Below, in pieces: positions 9,068 through 16,887 of a DNA stretch of 64,000 bases. Both the position numbers and the translations under genes were made by a program. The stretch comes from Candidatus Saccharimonadota bacterium. GTDB lineage: Bacteria; Patescibacteriota; Saccharimonadia; Saccharimonadales; Saccharimonadaceae. Position 1 is the first letter of the stretch. Each line of letters opens with the position of its first letter. The notes beneath the pieces are model-generated. The model saw only the letters and a list, made by a program, of their open reading frames with translations, made no database searches and had not been told where the DNA came from. The stretch spans positions 1 through 64,000 of the forward strand of contig CAJPLV010000001.1 in assembly GCA_905371715.1 (NCBI GenBank), read 5' to 3'.

Positions 9068-10228
9068 ATGAATTTAATGTGGGGTATTATTATAGGGGTC
9101 ATTGCACTCACGATTTTGGTGGTGCTGCACGAACTAGGGCATGCGCTGGTGGCGCGCCGGAATGGTGTGCGTGTTGAGGAATTCGGTATCGGATTTCCGC
9201 CAGCGGCGTATAAAAAGAACGTGAAGAAGAGCTTTTTGGGCAAAAACGTAGTATACAGCGTGAATTGGCTGCCCCTTGGCGGGTTTGTAAAATTGCAGGG
9301 CGAACATGACGATGATAAAAAACCTGGCGATTACGGCGCGGCGACATTTTGGCAGAAAACGAAAATTTTACTCGCTGGCGTAGCGATGAATTGGCTGACT
9401 GCGGTAGTATTACTGATGCTATTAGCATGGTTTGGTCTGCCGCAGCTTGTTCCGCATCAGTTTACCGTGGCGGGCGACACGCGTGTCGTCTATAATCCCG
9501 TTGTGCTTGCGAGTATTGAGAAAGACTTGCCAGCGGAGAGTGCGGGGTTGAAGTCGGGCGATGCGGTTATCTCCGTGAACGGCGAAAAAATTGAGACGAG
9601 CACGCAGCTTTCAGAGGCGGCTGCGGCGCATAAAGGCGAGATGGTACGTGTGACGTATAAACGCGATGGCGCGGAACGGGTAGCGCACGTAGCGCTTCGC
9701 AGCACGAACGACGACAGGCGTGGTTATTTGGGTGCTGGCTTGTCGCAGGAGCGATTTACGCGATCAACATGGTCGGCGCCGATTGTCGGCATTGGCGTGA
9801 CAGCGCAGTTGACGGGAATCACGCTGCAAGGGCTGGGGCAGGTGATCGGCGATGGCGTGTCCGGCTTAGTAATGAAACTGATGCCAAACGACTCGGCGCA
9901 AAAACAAGCAAATCAAAAGTTAAGTTCGGCGAGTCAAAGTGTCGGCGGTCCCTTGAGTATATTTGGTATCCTGTTTCCAGCGGCGGAGCGGGCGGGCATG
10001 CGTTATGTCATGATGATGACGGCGCTTATTTCTCTCACGCTTGCTGTGATGAATATACTACCGATCCCAGCGCTTGACGGCGGGCGATGGTTCGTGACGG
10101 CGGCGTTTCGACTATTGAAAAAACCGCTCACCAAAGAGCGCGAAGAAAAAATTCACGGCACAGGATTTTTAGTGCTTCTGCTCCTGGTTGTGCTCGTAAC
10201 GGTGTCGGATGTGGCGAAATTATTATGA
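9068..10228 (+). CDS. rseP: RIP metalloprotease RseP (site-2 protease)
   Basis: Membrane-embedded zinc protease that cleaves transmembrane regulators and signal-peptide remnants. HELGH is at residues 21-25 in the first membrane helix, a PDZ domain spans roughly 140-215 (PAESAGLKSGDAVISVNG), and the second catalytic motif NILPIPALDGG lies near 328-338, with the Asp ligand. The C-terminal helix is present. It follows uppS directly, and its stop overlaps the start of the CPBP protease (ATGA). In the usual cluster cdsA and dxr lie between uppS and rseP; here they are missing. Confidence 0.97.
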   Translation: MNLMWGIIIGVIALTILVVLHELGHALVARRNGVRVEEFGIGFPPAAYKKNVKKSFLGKNVVYSVNWLPLGGFVKLQGEHDDDKKPGDYGAATFWQKTKILLAGVAMNWLTAVVLLMLLAWFGLPQLVPHQFTVAGDTRVVYNPVVLASIEKDLPAESAGLKSGDAVISVNGEKIETSTQLSEAAAAHKGEMVRVTYKRDGAERVAHVALRSTNDDRRGYLGAGLSQERFTRSTWSAPIVGIGVTAQLTGITLQGLGQVIGDGVSGLVMKLMPNDSAQKQANQKLSSASQSVGGPLSIFGILFPAAERAGMRYVMMMTALISLTLAVMNILPIPALDGGRWFVTAAFRLLKKPLTKEREEKIHGTGFLVLLLLVVLVTVSDVAKLL

Positions 10229-10959
10229 AAGTAGTACTAAAAAGACCGCACCTTACATTTAATAAAAAGCAATGGATCGGCGTATTGGCGTGGATTGGCG
10301 GCGTAGTTGCTGCGTATATTGTAGCGGCGTATCTGTCGAGCGGATTGTTCTGGGTGCTATTAAAAATTGGCGCTTTGCCGTTTGCAAACCAGACGGTATT
10401 AATGTTAGCGCAGCGTGTCGCGGTATATATGATTATTGTTGCGTTTTTGCTTGCGGGCGCTTGGCGGCTGCAGCAGGCGCTCTCGCGCCGCGATATGGGA
10501 TTGTGGCGGCTGCTTGATTGGCGTGATATCGGGCTAAGTATTGTCGGGGTATTTGCGTATCTCGTATTGACTGTTCTGCTACTCGCGATTGCGCGGTCAG
10601 TTCCGGGGTTTGATATCAACCAGGCGCAGGATACGGGGCTCGGCAAGCTATATTCGTATGATTTATTAATGGCGTTTTTAGTGCTTGTTATCGCGACGCC
10701 ATTTTTCGAGGAATTACTGTTTCGTGGTATATTGTACGGACGGCTGCGTTCGCTGCGATTGCCCTGGTGGCTGGCGGCAATAATTATAAGCGCATTGTTT
10801 GGAGCGGCGCATATGCAGTGGAACGTTGCGGTTGATGTATTTGCTCTAAGCCTGGTAATGTGCGTATTGCGCGAGAAAACTGAAAGCATTTGGGCGGGAT
10901 TTTTAGTGCATGTTATCAAAAATTTCGTTGCATTTTATGTTGTGTTTGTAGCGGCGTGA
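10225..10959 (+). CDS. CPBP family intramembrane metalloprotease
   Basis: A 244-residue polytopic membrane protein of the CAAX protease/bacteriocin-processing (Abi) family. About six hydrophobic segments are visible. The catalytic EEXXXR motif is EELLFR at residues 162-167 and the later His motif is HMQWN at 196-200. The start ATG 10225 overlaps the rseP stop, so the pair is translationally coupled. An in-frame open stretch upstream lies inside rseP and is not used. Substrates are unknown; in this setting it probably acts on membrane or prenylated peptides. Confidence 0.9.
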   Translation: MKVVLKRPHLTFNKKQWIGVLAWIGGVVAAYIVAAYLSSGLFWVLLKIGALPFANQTVLMLAQRVAVYMIIVAFLLAGAWRLQQALSRRDMGLWRLLDWRDIGLSIVGVFAYLVLTVLLLAIARSVPGFDINQAQDTGLGKLYSYDLLMAFLVLVIATPFFEELLFRGILYGRLRSLRLPWWLAAIIISALFGAAHMQWNVAVDVFALSLVMCVLREKTESIWAGFLVHVIKNFVAFYVVFVAA

Positions 10960-10995
10960 TATGCAGAGAGGCTAGGCAAGCGCTAGAGAGCAGGG

Positions 10996-11001
10996 TACAA
11001 T
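10996..11001 (+). promoter_or_regulatory. -10 box of proS (leaderless type)
   Basis: TACAAT ends 7 bases before the proS ATG, so transcription should begin at or next to the start codon. There is no ribosome binding site. Confidence 0.65.
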
Positions 11002-11008
11002 ACAGAAT

Positions 11009-12247
11009 ATGCGATTATCGAAAAATTTCACTAGAACAACAAAACAAGCGCCTGCCGATGAGGTGGCACGCAATGCGCAGCTGCTGATTCGTGCCGGCTT
11101 TGTCTTTAAGACGATGGCCGGCGTGTACTCGTATACGCCGCTTGGTCTACGTGTACTTGAAAACATCAAGCAAATTGTGCGCGAGGAAATGAATGCGATT
11201 GGCAGCCAAGAGTTAATCATGAGTACGCTGCAGCGCAAAGAGTTATGGCAGGAGACTGGACGATGGAGTGATGAGCTGGTTGATGTGTGGTTTAAGTCTA
11301 CCTTGCAAGATGGCACGGACGTTGGGTTTGGTTGGACGCATGAAGAGCCGATCGTTGAATTGCTGCGGAGTTATTTAAAAAGCTATAAGGATTTGCCGAT
11401 CAGTGTGTATCAATTCCAGAATAAACTGCGCAACGAGCTGCGCGCCAAAAGCGGTATCATGCGCGGGCGCGAGTTTATTATGAAAGATATGTATTCAGTG
11501 CATGCGGCGAAAGAAGATCTAGATGCGTACTACGACCAAGTGATTGAAGCGTACAAGCGGTGCTATGATCGGTTTGGCATCGGTGATGATACGTATGTGA
11601 CGTTTGCCAGCGGCGGCGCCTTTACAAAATTTAGCCACGAATTTCAGACAATTTGCGAGGCGGGAGAGGACTACATTTACTTGCATCGCGGTAAGAATAT
11701 TGCGGTGAACGAGGAAGTGCTGGATGACGCTGTGAAGGAGCTCGGTATCAAGCGTAATGAGCTAGAAAAGGTTAAGACGGCGGAAGTCGGTAATATCTTT
11801 AACTTTGGCACGCAAAAATCCGAAGAGATGAATCTCGTTTTCACAGGCAGCGATGGCGTGCAGCACTATGCGTATATGGGTAGCTACGGCATTGGTATTA
11901 CGCGCGTGATGGGCGTGATTGTTGAAAAATTTGCTGACGAAAAAGGATTAATTTGGCCGGAGAATATCGCGCCGGCGCGAGTCTACCTGGTGCAAATTGG
12001 CGAGAAATCGCGCACCGCAGCTGACGAGCTGTATGAGGCACTCGGGGCGCAAGGCGTTGAGGTTCTATACGACGAACGCGATGAACGTCCGGGCGTTAAA
12101 TTTGCCGACGCCGAGTTGATGGGTATCCCGCTGCGCGTGACGGTAAGCGATCGTTTGCTTGATGGTAAAAAATGGGAAGTTGCTATGCGCGCAAGCGGCG
12201 AACGGCAGCTCTTGACGACAGACGAACTGCTTGCTACACTGAAGTAA
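11009..12247 (+). CDS. proS: Prolyl-tRNA synthetase, compact form
   Basis: Charges tRNA-Pro. Class II motifs are visible: motif 1 region near residues 45-60 (VREEMNAIGSQELIMSTLQ), motif 2 with RGREFIMKDMYS near 152-163, motif 3 with GSYGIGITRVMG near 290-301, and a C-terminal anticodon-binding domain from ~315. At 412 residues it lacks the ~150-residue INS editing domain that standard bacterial ProS (~570 aa) carries between motifs 2 and 3. It therefore resembles the mini-ProRS of alphaproteobacteria and mitochondria. No separate YbaK-type editing gene is in the window. Confidence 0.96.
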   Translation: MRLSKNFTRTTKQAPADEVARNAQLLIRAGFVFKTMAGVYSYTPLGLRVLENIKQIVREEMNAIGSQELIMSTLQRKELWQETGRWSDELVDVWFKSTLQDGTDVGFGWTHEEPIVELLRSYLKSYKDLPISVYQFQNKLRNELRAKSGIMRGREFIMKDMYSVHAAKEDLDAYYDQVIEAYKRCYDRFGIGDDTYVTFASGGAFTKFSHEFQTICEAGEDYIYLHRGKNIAVNEEVLDDAVKELGIKRNELEKVKTAEVGNIFNFGTQKSEEMNLVFTGSDGVQHYAYMGSYGIGITRVMGVIVEKFADEKGLIWPENIAPARVYLVQIGEKSRTAADELYEALGAQGVEVLYDERDERPGVKFADAELMGIPLRVTVSDRLLDGKKWEVAMRASGERQLLTTDELLATLK

Positions 12248-12341
12248 TCTTATCAAGACGGCTCGGAACTGCGAGAAAACAACACTAGTCAGATAGATTA
12301 GGTCTTCTCTTGGCGAGGTCTGTAAATAGGAGGTAGTAAGT

Positions 12342-12797
12342 ATGAAGAAAACGTATCAGATTACACAAGCGGGACGCAACGAGCTAGAGGCGGAATTGGC
12401 GGATCTGAAAGGCCGCCGCGGCGAAATTGCCGATAAAATTGCTGAAGCGCGCGAGTATGGCGATTTAAGCGAAAACGCCGAGTACGATAGCGCCCGCGAG
12501 GAGCAGGGACTCGTAGAAACACGTATCGCTGAAATTGAAGATATTTTGCAAAACGCCGAGGAAATCAAGAGCGGCGCAAACCATACAGTGTGTCTTGGCA
12601 GTCGTGTCGCGATTGAGGCGAACGGGAAGACAATGGAGTATTCGGTGGTTGGTCCGGTTGAGGCTGACCCGATTGGCGGTAAAATTAGCGATGAATCACC
12701 GCTTGGTGCTGCGTTGATGGGTAAATCGGTCGGTGAAACCGCGACAATCACGACGCCAAAAGGCGAGACGGTGTATACGATTAAATCAATTGCATAA
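12342..12797 (+). CDS. greA: Transcription elongation factor GreA
   Basis: Rescues backtracked RNA polymerase by stimulating transcript cleavage. The 151-residue product has the N-terminal coiled coil with the tip acidic region (AREYGDLSENAEYDSAREEQG near residues 35-55) and the C-terminal FKBP-like domain ending TPKGETVYTIKSI. A strong ribosome binding site (AGGAGG) precedes ATG 12342. A long leader (12248-12341) may contain regulatory structure, but I see no clear hairpin. It is monocistronic, closed by a terminator at 12827. Confidence 0.97.
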   Translation: MKKTYQITQAGRNELEAELADLKGRRGEIADKIAEAREYGDLSENAEYDSAREEQGLVETRIAEIEDILQNAEEIKSGANHTVCLGSRVAIEANGKTMEYSVVGPVEADPIGGKISDESPLGAALMGKSVGETATITTPKGETVYTIKSIA

Positions 12798-12826
12798 TAT
12801 TCCCCTAGTAGCGGGTAAAACATAAG

Positions 12827-12858
12827 CGGTCGCTCATAGCACTATGCGACCGTTTTTT
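12827..12858 (+). terminator. Terminator after greA
   Basis: Perfect 7-bp stem (CGGTCGC 12827-12833, GCGACCG 12846-12852) followed by six T residues. Confidence 0.85.
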
Positions 12859-12897
12859 ATGCGGGCTAATGGCCAATCTGTTATACTAAAGATAATT

Positions 12898-14403
12898 ATG
12901 GCGACACTACAAGATTATCGAAATGAACGGTTGCGGAAATTAGCTGCGCTACGCGAGCTAGGCGTTGATCCGTATCCTGCGCACGCTGAGCGGACGCATA
13001 CTTGCGCCGAAGTAGTTGAAAAATTTGACGAGCTGGCAGGGCAGACGGTCAGCGTGGCGGGGCGGATCGTGTCAATTCGCAGCTTTGGCAAATTAGCGTT
13101 TATTAAATTGCGCGATGCGAGCGGCGATGTGCAGTTGTATTTGCAAAAAGATGATGTGGCAGGGTTGGATGCAAGTCGCGGCGTACTGGGCATGAAGCAG
13201 CTAAAATTACTTGATACTGGCGATTTCGTTCAGGCAACAGGGGAAATGGTGGCCACGCAAACTGGCGAAAAGTCGGTAGGCGTGCATGAATTACGATTGT
13301 TAACAAAATCTTTGCGCCCGATGCCGGAGAAACTTGACAATAAAGAAGAGCGATTTCGTCGCCGCTATGTTGATATGAATGTTAATCCCGAAGTGCGCCA
13401 GCGCTTCATTCGCCGCAGCAAATTTTGGCAGGCAACGCGCGATTATCTCAATCAGCACGGCTTTACCGAGGTGAATGTACCGGTATTAGAGCACACTACC
13501 GGCGGCGCTGACGCCAACCCGTTTGTGACCCATATGGACGCGCTGGACGACCAGCAGTTTTACTTGCGTATTAGCCATGAATTGCCCCTCAAGCGTTTGA
13601 TTGGCGCCGGTTTTGAGAAAGTCTACGATCTCGGTCCGCGCTTTCGCAATGAGAACTACAGCGACGAGCACTTGCCGGAGCACATCGCCATGGAGTGGTA
13701 CGCTGCCTATTGGGACTGGCGGCAGGGCATGCGCTTTATGGAGAATATGTACAAGGATGTGCTGCAAAAAACTTTCGGCACATTACACTTTCGACTTGGT
13801 CGGTTTGAGGTTGATATGAGCGGCAAATGGGATGTCTGGGATTATGCTGAGGTGATCGCTCAGCATTACGGAATTGACGTGTATAAGACGACGATTGGCG
13901 AAGTAGCGGCGAAGTTGAAGGAGCATAGCCTCGAGGTCGAAAAGACCGATTCCATCCCGCGCGGCATTGATAAACTTTGGAAAAATATTCGTAAAAGTGT
14001 GGCGGGGCCAGTCTGGCTGGTTAATACGCCGAAGTTTATCTCGCCGTTATCTAAAGCAAACCCAGACAACCCACAGTCGGTGGAGCGCTTTCAGCCAATT
14101 ATCGCTGGCAGCGAGCTAGGCAATGGTTTTTCGGAATTAAACGACCCGATCGACCAGTTGAACCGCTTCGTCGAGCAGCAGCGAATGCGCGACGCTGGCG
14201 ACGACGAGGCAATGATGTTAGACATTGATTACGTGGAGATGCTGGAATACGGTATGCCGCCGGCGTGCGGCTGGGGCTGGAGCGAGCGGGTGTTTTGGAT
14301 TTTCGAGGGTGTGAGTGCTCGCGAGGGTGTACCGTTCCCACAGCTGCGCCATGAGATTGACGAGGTGACCAAGGCGATTTATTCAGAAGCAGAATTACAG
14401 TGA
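12898..14403 (+). CDS. lysS: Lysyl-tRNA synthetase (class II)
   Basis: Charges tRNA-Lys; 501 aa, the normal length. The N-terminal OB-fold anticodon-binding domain includes SVAGRIVSIRSFGKLAFIKL, and the core has motif 2 GPRFRNE near residues 244-250 and motif 3 in the C-terminal region. The Gly-Trp-Gly-Trp segment (CGWGWSERVFWIFEG) replaces the usual GIGIDR-type motif 3 wording and is unusual, so the extreme C-terminus deserves alignment. I chose ATG 12898 because TATACT (12882-12887) ends 10 bases before it; the earlier in-frame ATG at 12844 lies inside the greA terminator. Confidence 0.93.
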   Translation: MATLQDYRNERLRKLAALRELGVDPYPAHAERTHTCAEVVEKFDELAGQTVSVAGRIVSIRSFGKLAFIKLRDASGDVQLYLQKDDVAGLDASRGVLGMKQLKLLDTGDFVQATGEMVATQTGEKSVGVHELRLLTKSLRPMPEKLDNKEERFRRRYVDMNVNPEVRQRFIRRSKFWQATRDYLNQHGFTEVNVPVLEHTTGGADANPFVTHMDALDDQQFYLRISHELPLKRLIGAGFEKVYDLGPRFRNENYSDEHLPEHIAMEWYAAYWDWRQGMRFMENMYKDVLQKTFGTLHFRLGRFEVDMSGKWDVWDYAEVIAQHYGIDVYKTTIGEVAAKLKEHSLEVEKTDSIPRGIDKLWKNIRKSVAGPVWLVNTPKFISPLSKANPDNPQSVERFQPIIAGSELGNGFSELNDPIDQLNRFVEQQRMRDAGDDEAMMLDIDYVEMLEYGMPPACGWGWSERVFWIFEGVSAREGVPFPQLRHEIDEVTKAIYSEAELQ

Positions 14404-14558
14404 GTGTATGTAAGTTACAATTCGCGGCAGTCTCCTTTTGATGTTACTGCCCTCGGTTCCAAAAGGCCATTGAATCGCGGCTTTATGATGAATACCCTAA
14501 TATTGATTATCCTTGGGGAATATTCATCGCTAGAAAAAATCATGAGCAGGAGAAAAAT
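14404..14558 (+). other. Short open remnant ahead of the Maf gene
   Basis: From 14442 to 14558 one frame is open and protein-like (encoding FQKAIESRLYDEYPN and DYPWGIFIARKNHEQEK) and runs into the Maf gene in the same frame. No start codon was found for it. It may be the 3' end of a lost gene or an N-terminal extension of the Maf protein. AGGAG seven bases before ATG 14559 supports the latter as the real start. Confidence 0.3.
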
Positions 14559-15154
14559 ATGTTGATTCTAGCAACAAAATCAAGCACGAAACGTAGTTTG
14601 ATGGATAGAAGCGGATTAGAGTATATAGCTATGCCGGCTGATGTTGATGAGTGTTCTATCGAAAATGCCCACCCCAGTCTAAACGCTAAAGAAACGGTAA
14701 TATTGCTGGCGCGAGCAAAAGCCAAAAAGTTATCTTTAGTGTATCCTAATGAGTTTATCATTGCTGCTGATACATTTGGAGTTTTACCAGATGGGTCGCG
14801 GTTGCATAAGGCTAAAACTACAGAAGAAACGATGAAGATGTGTTTAAGCCAATCTGGCCAAACAGTCACAATTTATACGGGCATATGCGTTGCTCATCGG
14901 AGTAAATTTCATACGGACACTACCGAAACGAAAATAACTTATACGAATTTTGGTAGAACAACACTAGAAAAGTTTGGGCACGTGTGGCAGGCTCAGTTCG
15001 GCGTAATGCGGCACTCGGTTTCCATGTTGATGCGCCCGGATTCACTCTAGTTGAGAGGATAGAAGGATCGTATTTGGGCGCACTTGGCTTGCCGCTTGAC
15101 AAGGTGCGATTATTGTTGCACCAAGTCGGTTATAAAAATATTGATTATACTTGA
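14559..15154 (+). pseudogene. Maf-like nucleotide pyrophosphatase, frameshifted
   Basis: Maf proteins hydrolyse non-canonical or modified nucleoside triphosphates. The N-terminus (MLILATKSSTKR) and AADTFG, the Maf catalytic region near residues 69-74, are in the starting frame, which ends at 15050. The expected C-terminus (RRNAALGFHVDAPGF, then GSYLGALGLPLDKVR) continues instead in the -1 frame and stops at 15154. The upstream stop in that second frame is TAG 14954-14956, so the indel lies between 14957 and about 15010, near an AAAA run. No classical slippery heptamer was found, so this looks like a mutation or a sequencing error rather than programmed frameshifting. Confidence 0.8.
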
Positions 15155-15240
15155 GAGTGGAAGCTGAAGTGAGATTCTGATAAGGATTTGTTAGACATAG
15201 AGCTAATTGATAATTATCGATTTAATTAAAAGGAGCAATC

Positions 15241-15723
15241 ATGACCAAATCTATAATTTGTAAAGACGTCTTTGGTAGTCAATATACCGTGCCGGTCAAC
15301 GAGCTAAATATTCGCGTTGGCGTGTATGCTGTTATTATCGAAAATGGCAAAATTTTGTTGACGCGTCAGTGGGACGGCTACAGCTTAATTGGCGGCGGCG
15401 TTGAAAAAGGCGAAACAATTGAAGAGGCTATTATTTGCGAAGTCAAAGAAGAGACTGGGCTTGCCATGATGCCAGATAAAATTATCCATCAGGCGACGAC
15501 CTTTTTTAAGCGTAACGCCGAGTCAAAAGCTAATCAATCGATTCAGCTTTATTTTACACACAGCCAGTTACGCGGCGAAATCAGTAACGACAGAATTACC
15601 GCGAGCGAAAAAACTTACACGCACGGTACGCCGGAATGGGTAGATTTAAGTGAAATTGATAAAATTAATTTCCGTCACAGCGTGAGTCTGACGACGATTT
15701 TACGGGCATATGGTGAGAAGTAA
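15241..15723 (+). CDS. NUDIX hydrolase
   Basis: Hydrolyses a nucleoside diphosphate linked to another moiety; the substrate cannot be told. The Nudix box lies at residues 51-73 (GGGVEKGE, then CEVKEETG). All acidic metal ligands are kept, but the conserved Arg before the first Glu of REUXEE is replaced by Cys66. Ribosome binding site AAGGAG precedes ATG 15241. Its end overlaps the next gene by 14 bases. It sits in a run of nucleotide-handling genes (Maf, NDK-like, ITPase), which suggests a nucleotide clean-up role. Confidence 0.92.
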   Translation: MTKSIICKDVFGSQYTVPVNELNIRVGVYAVIIENGKILLTRQWDGYSLIGGGVEKGETIEEAIICEVKEETGLAMMPDKIIHQATTFFKRNAESKANQSIQLYFTHSQLRGEISNDRITASEKTYTHGTPEWVDLSEIDKINFRHSVSLTTILRAYGEK

Positions 15724-16195
15724 GGAGGTCAGCTTCGGGTACATTAAGTCAGAAGGGATTGATGGCGCATGCGAGGCGGAGGTTCGTAGACAGTTGGAAC
15801 AACAAGATTTAGAGCTTATTTGGACAAAAGACGTTTTCATGAGTTATCTAAATCTACGCGAACATCAACCAATCTTATTTGATATCAGGGACGATTTGAA
15901 CGATATTTGGAAAATTCAGGGCGCTGCTCGTTTGATCGGCACAACGGTGCGAACTATGGGCGTATTGGGAATTGAAGCAATTGATAGACTGATGGATGTT
16001 AAGTTGTCAATTCGTGATCAATTTGCTCTACCCTGTGAATTCGACCGCGAAAAACAAATGAGTTACCCTAATTACATGTATGCCGCTGACGACCGTGAGC
16101 AAGTTGAGCAAGACGTTAAAATACTCGTCCCTGAAGAATTGCCAATCGTACAGCAATACAACGGTGTTAATCGATTGACGAAGCGGGTGTGGTAG
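15710..16195 (+). CDS. NDK-like hypothetical protein
   Basis: A 161-residue soluble protein. The order of segments resembles nucleoside diphosphate kinase: an N-terminal beta strand FGYIKSEG followed by a helix, a later helix with GVLGIEAIDRLMDV, then SIRDQFALP (compare TIRGDF in NDK) and a final helix with DDREQVEQDVKIL (compare the SDS-x-E-x-A-E-x-EI segment). The catalytic NxxHGSD motif of true NDK appears as NYMYAAD, so the phosphohistidine is missing. The family link is tentative. It overlaps the NUDIX gene by 14 bases and is followed by the ITPase. Confidence 0.6.
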   Translation: MVRSKEVSFGYIKSEGIDGACEAEVRRQLEQQDLELIWTKDVFMSYLNLREHQPILFDIRDDLNDIWKIQGAARLIGTTVRTMGVLGIEAIDRLMDVKLSIRDQFALPCEFDREKQMSYPNYMYAADDREQVEQDVKILVPEELPIVQQYNGVNRLTKRVW

Positions 16196-16211
16196 TTAAT
16201 AATTAACTTAA

Positions 16212-16796
16212 ATGAACAATATAATTTATTTCGCTACCTCAAATTCGCAAAAATTCGCCAGCCTGAAAAATCTTCTCGTACCACTAGGGGTTGATCTACG
16301 GCAGCTAGAGTACGACTTCGACGAGGGGCGCGACTTGGATATCCGCAAAATTACTGAAGCGAAGCTCATACAAGCTAAGCACGCTTTTCCAGGCAAGCGA
16401 TTAGTAGTCGACGACCGCGGCTTTTTCATTCCGGCGCTGGGCGGTTTTCCGGGTCCATTCGTTAAATTGCTATTGGACAGCTTTAGCTATAAAGGTTTAA
16501 TTAAGCTCATGGCAGGTGAAACCGATCGCCGGGCAGTATTTTCGTTTGGGCTCGGTTATTTCGACGGCGAAAGCGACACGATTCTAACAGCGGACGAGGT
16601 CGGATTTATCACCGATGAGCCGCGCGGCGATAACTTGCACGGCTGGACGGAGCTATTGTATGTATACGGTTATGATACTTTTCCAGGTAGGAGTTTGGCA
16701 GAGTTGGATGACGATGAATGGCAGGAATATTTAGCGTCAATTGAAGAGGTCGACGTGTTTGCGAAGCTGCGAGATTCTTTAGTAAAGAAGTCGTGA
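16212..16796 (+). CDS. Non-canonical purine NTP pyrophosphatase (ITPase/Ham1)
   Basis: Removes ITP and XTP from the nucleotide pool. Family motifs are clear: FATSNSQKFASLKNLL at residues 7-22 (the SxNxxK nucleotide site), VVDDRGFFIPALGGFPGPFVK near 65-85 with the catalytic acidic residues, and FPGRSLAEL near 155-163. The 194-residue length is normal. It is the last of the run of nucleotide-handling genes. I do not give a symbol because the RdgB and Ham1 names are used loosely. Confidence 0.92.
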   Translation: MNNIIYFATSNSQKFASLKNLLVPLGVDLRQLEYDFDEGRDLDIRKITEAKLIQAKHAFPGKRLVVDDRGFFIPALGGFPGPFVKLLLDSFSYKGLIKLMAGETDRRAVFSFGLGYFDGESDTILTADEVGFITDEPRGDNLHGWTELLYVYGYDTFPGRSLAELDDDEWQEYLASIEEVDVFAKLRDSLVKKS

Positions 16797-16887
16797 TGAA
16801 ACCGTCGCCGCCCAAAGTCCATATGCGCGGTACTCGAAAAGTCTGGCAGTAAATCGCTTTGCGTCTTAAATAAAACTAAAAACTAAT

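Noticed and set aside
10128-10919. Long reverse-strand open frame opposite the CPBP protease
   Set aside because: It is the antisense shadow of a membrane-protein gene, with no family features.
12844-12900. Upstream start for lysS at 12844
   Set aside because: It lies in the greA terminator; the -10 box at 12882 sets the start at 12898.
14957-15010. Programmed -1 frameshift in Maf
   Set aside because: No X-XXY-YYZ slippery heptamer in frame was found; only an AAAA run. Not ruled out without relatives.
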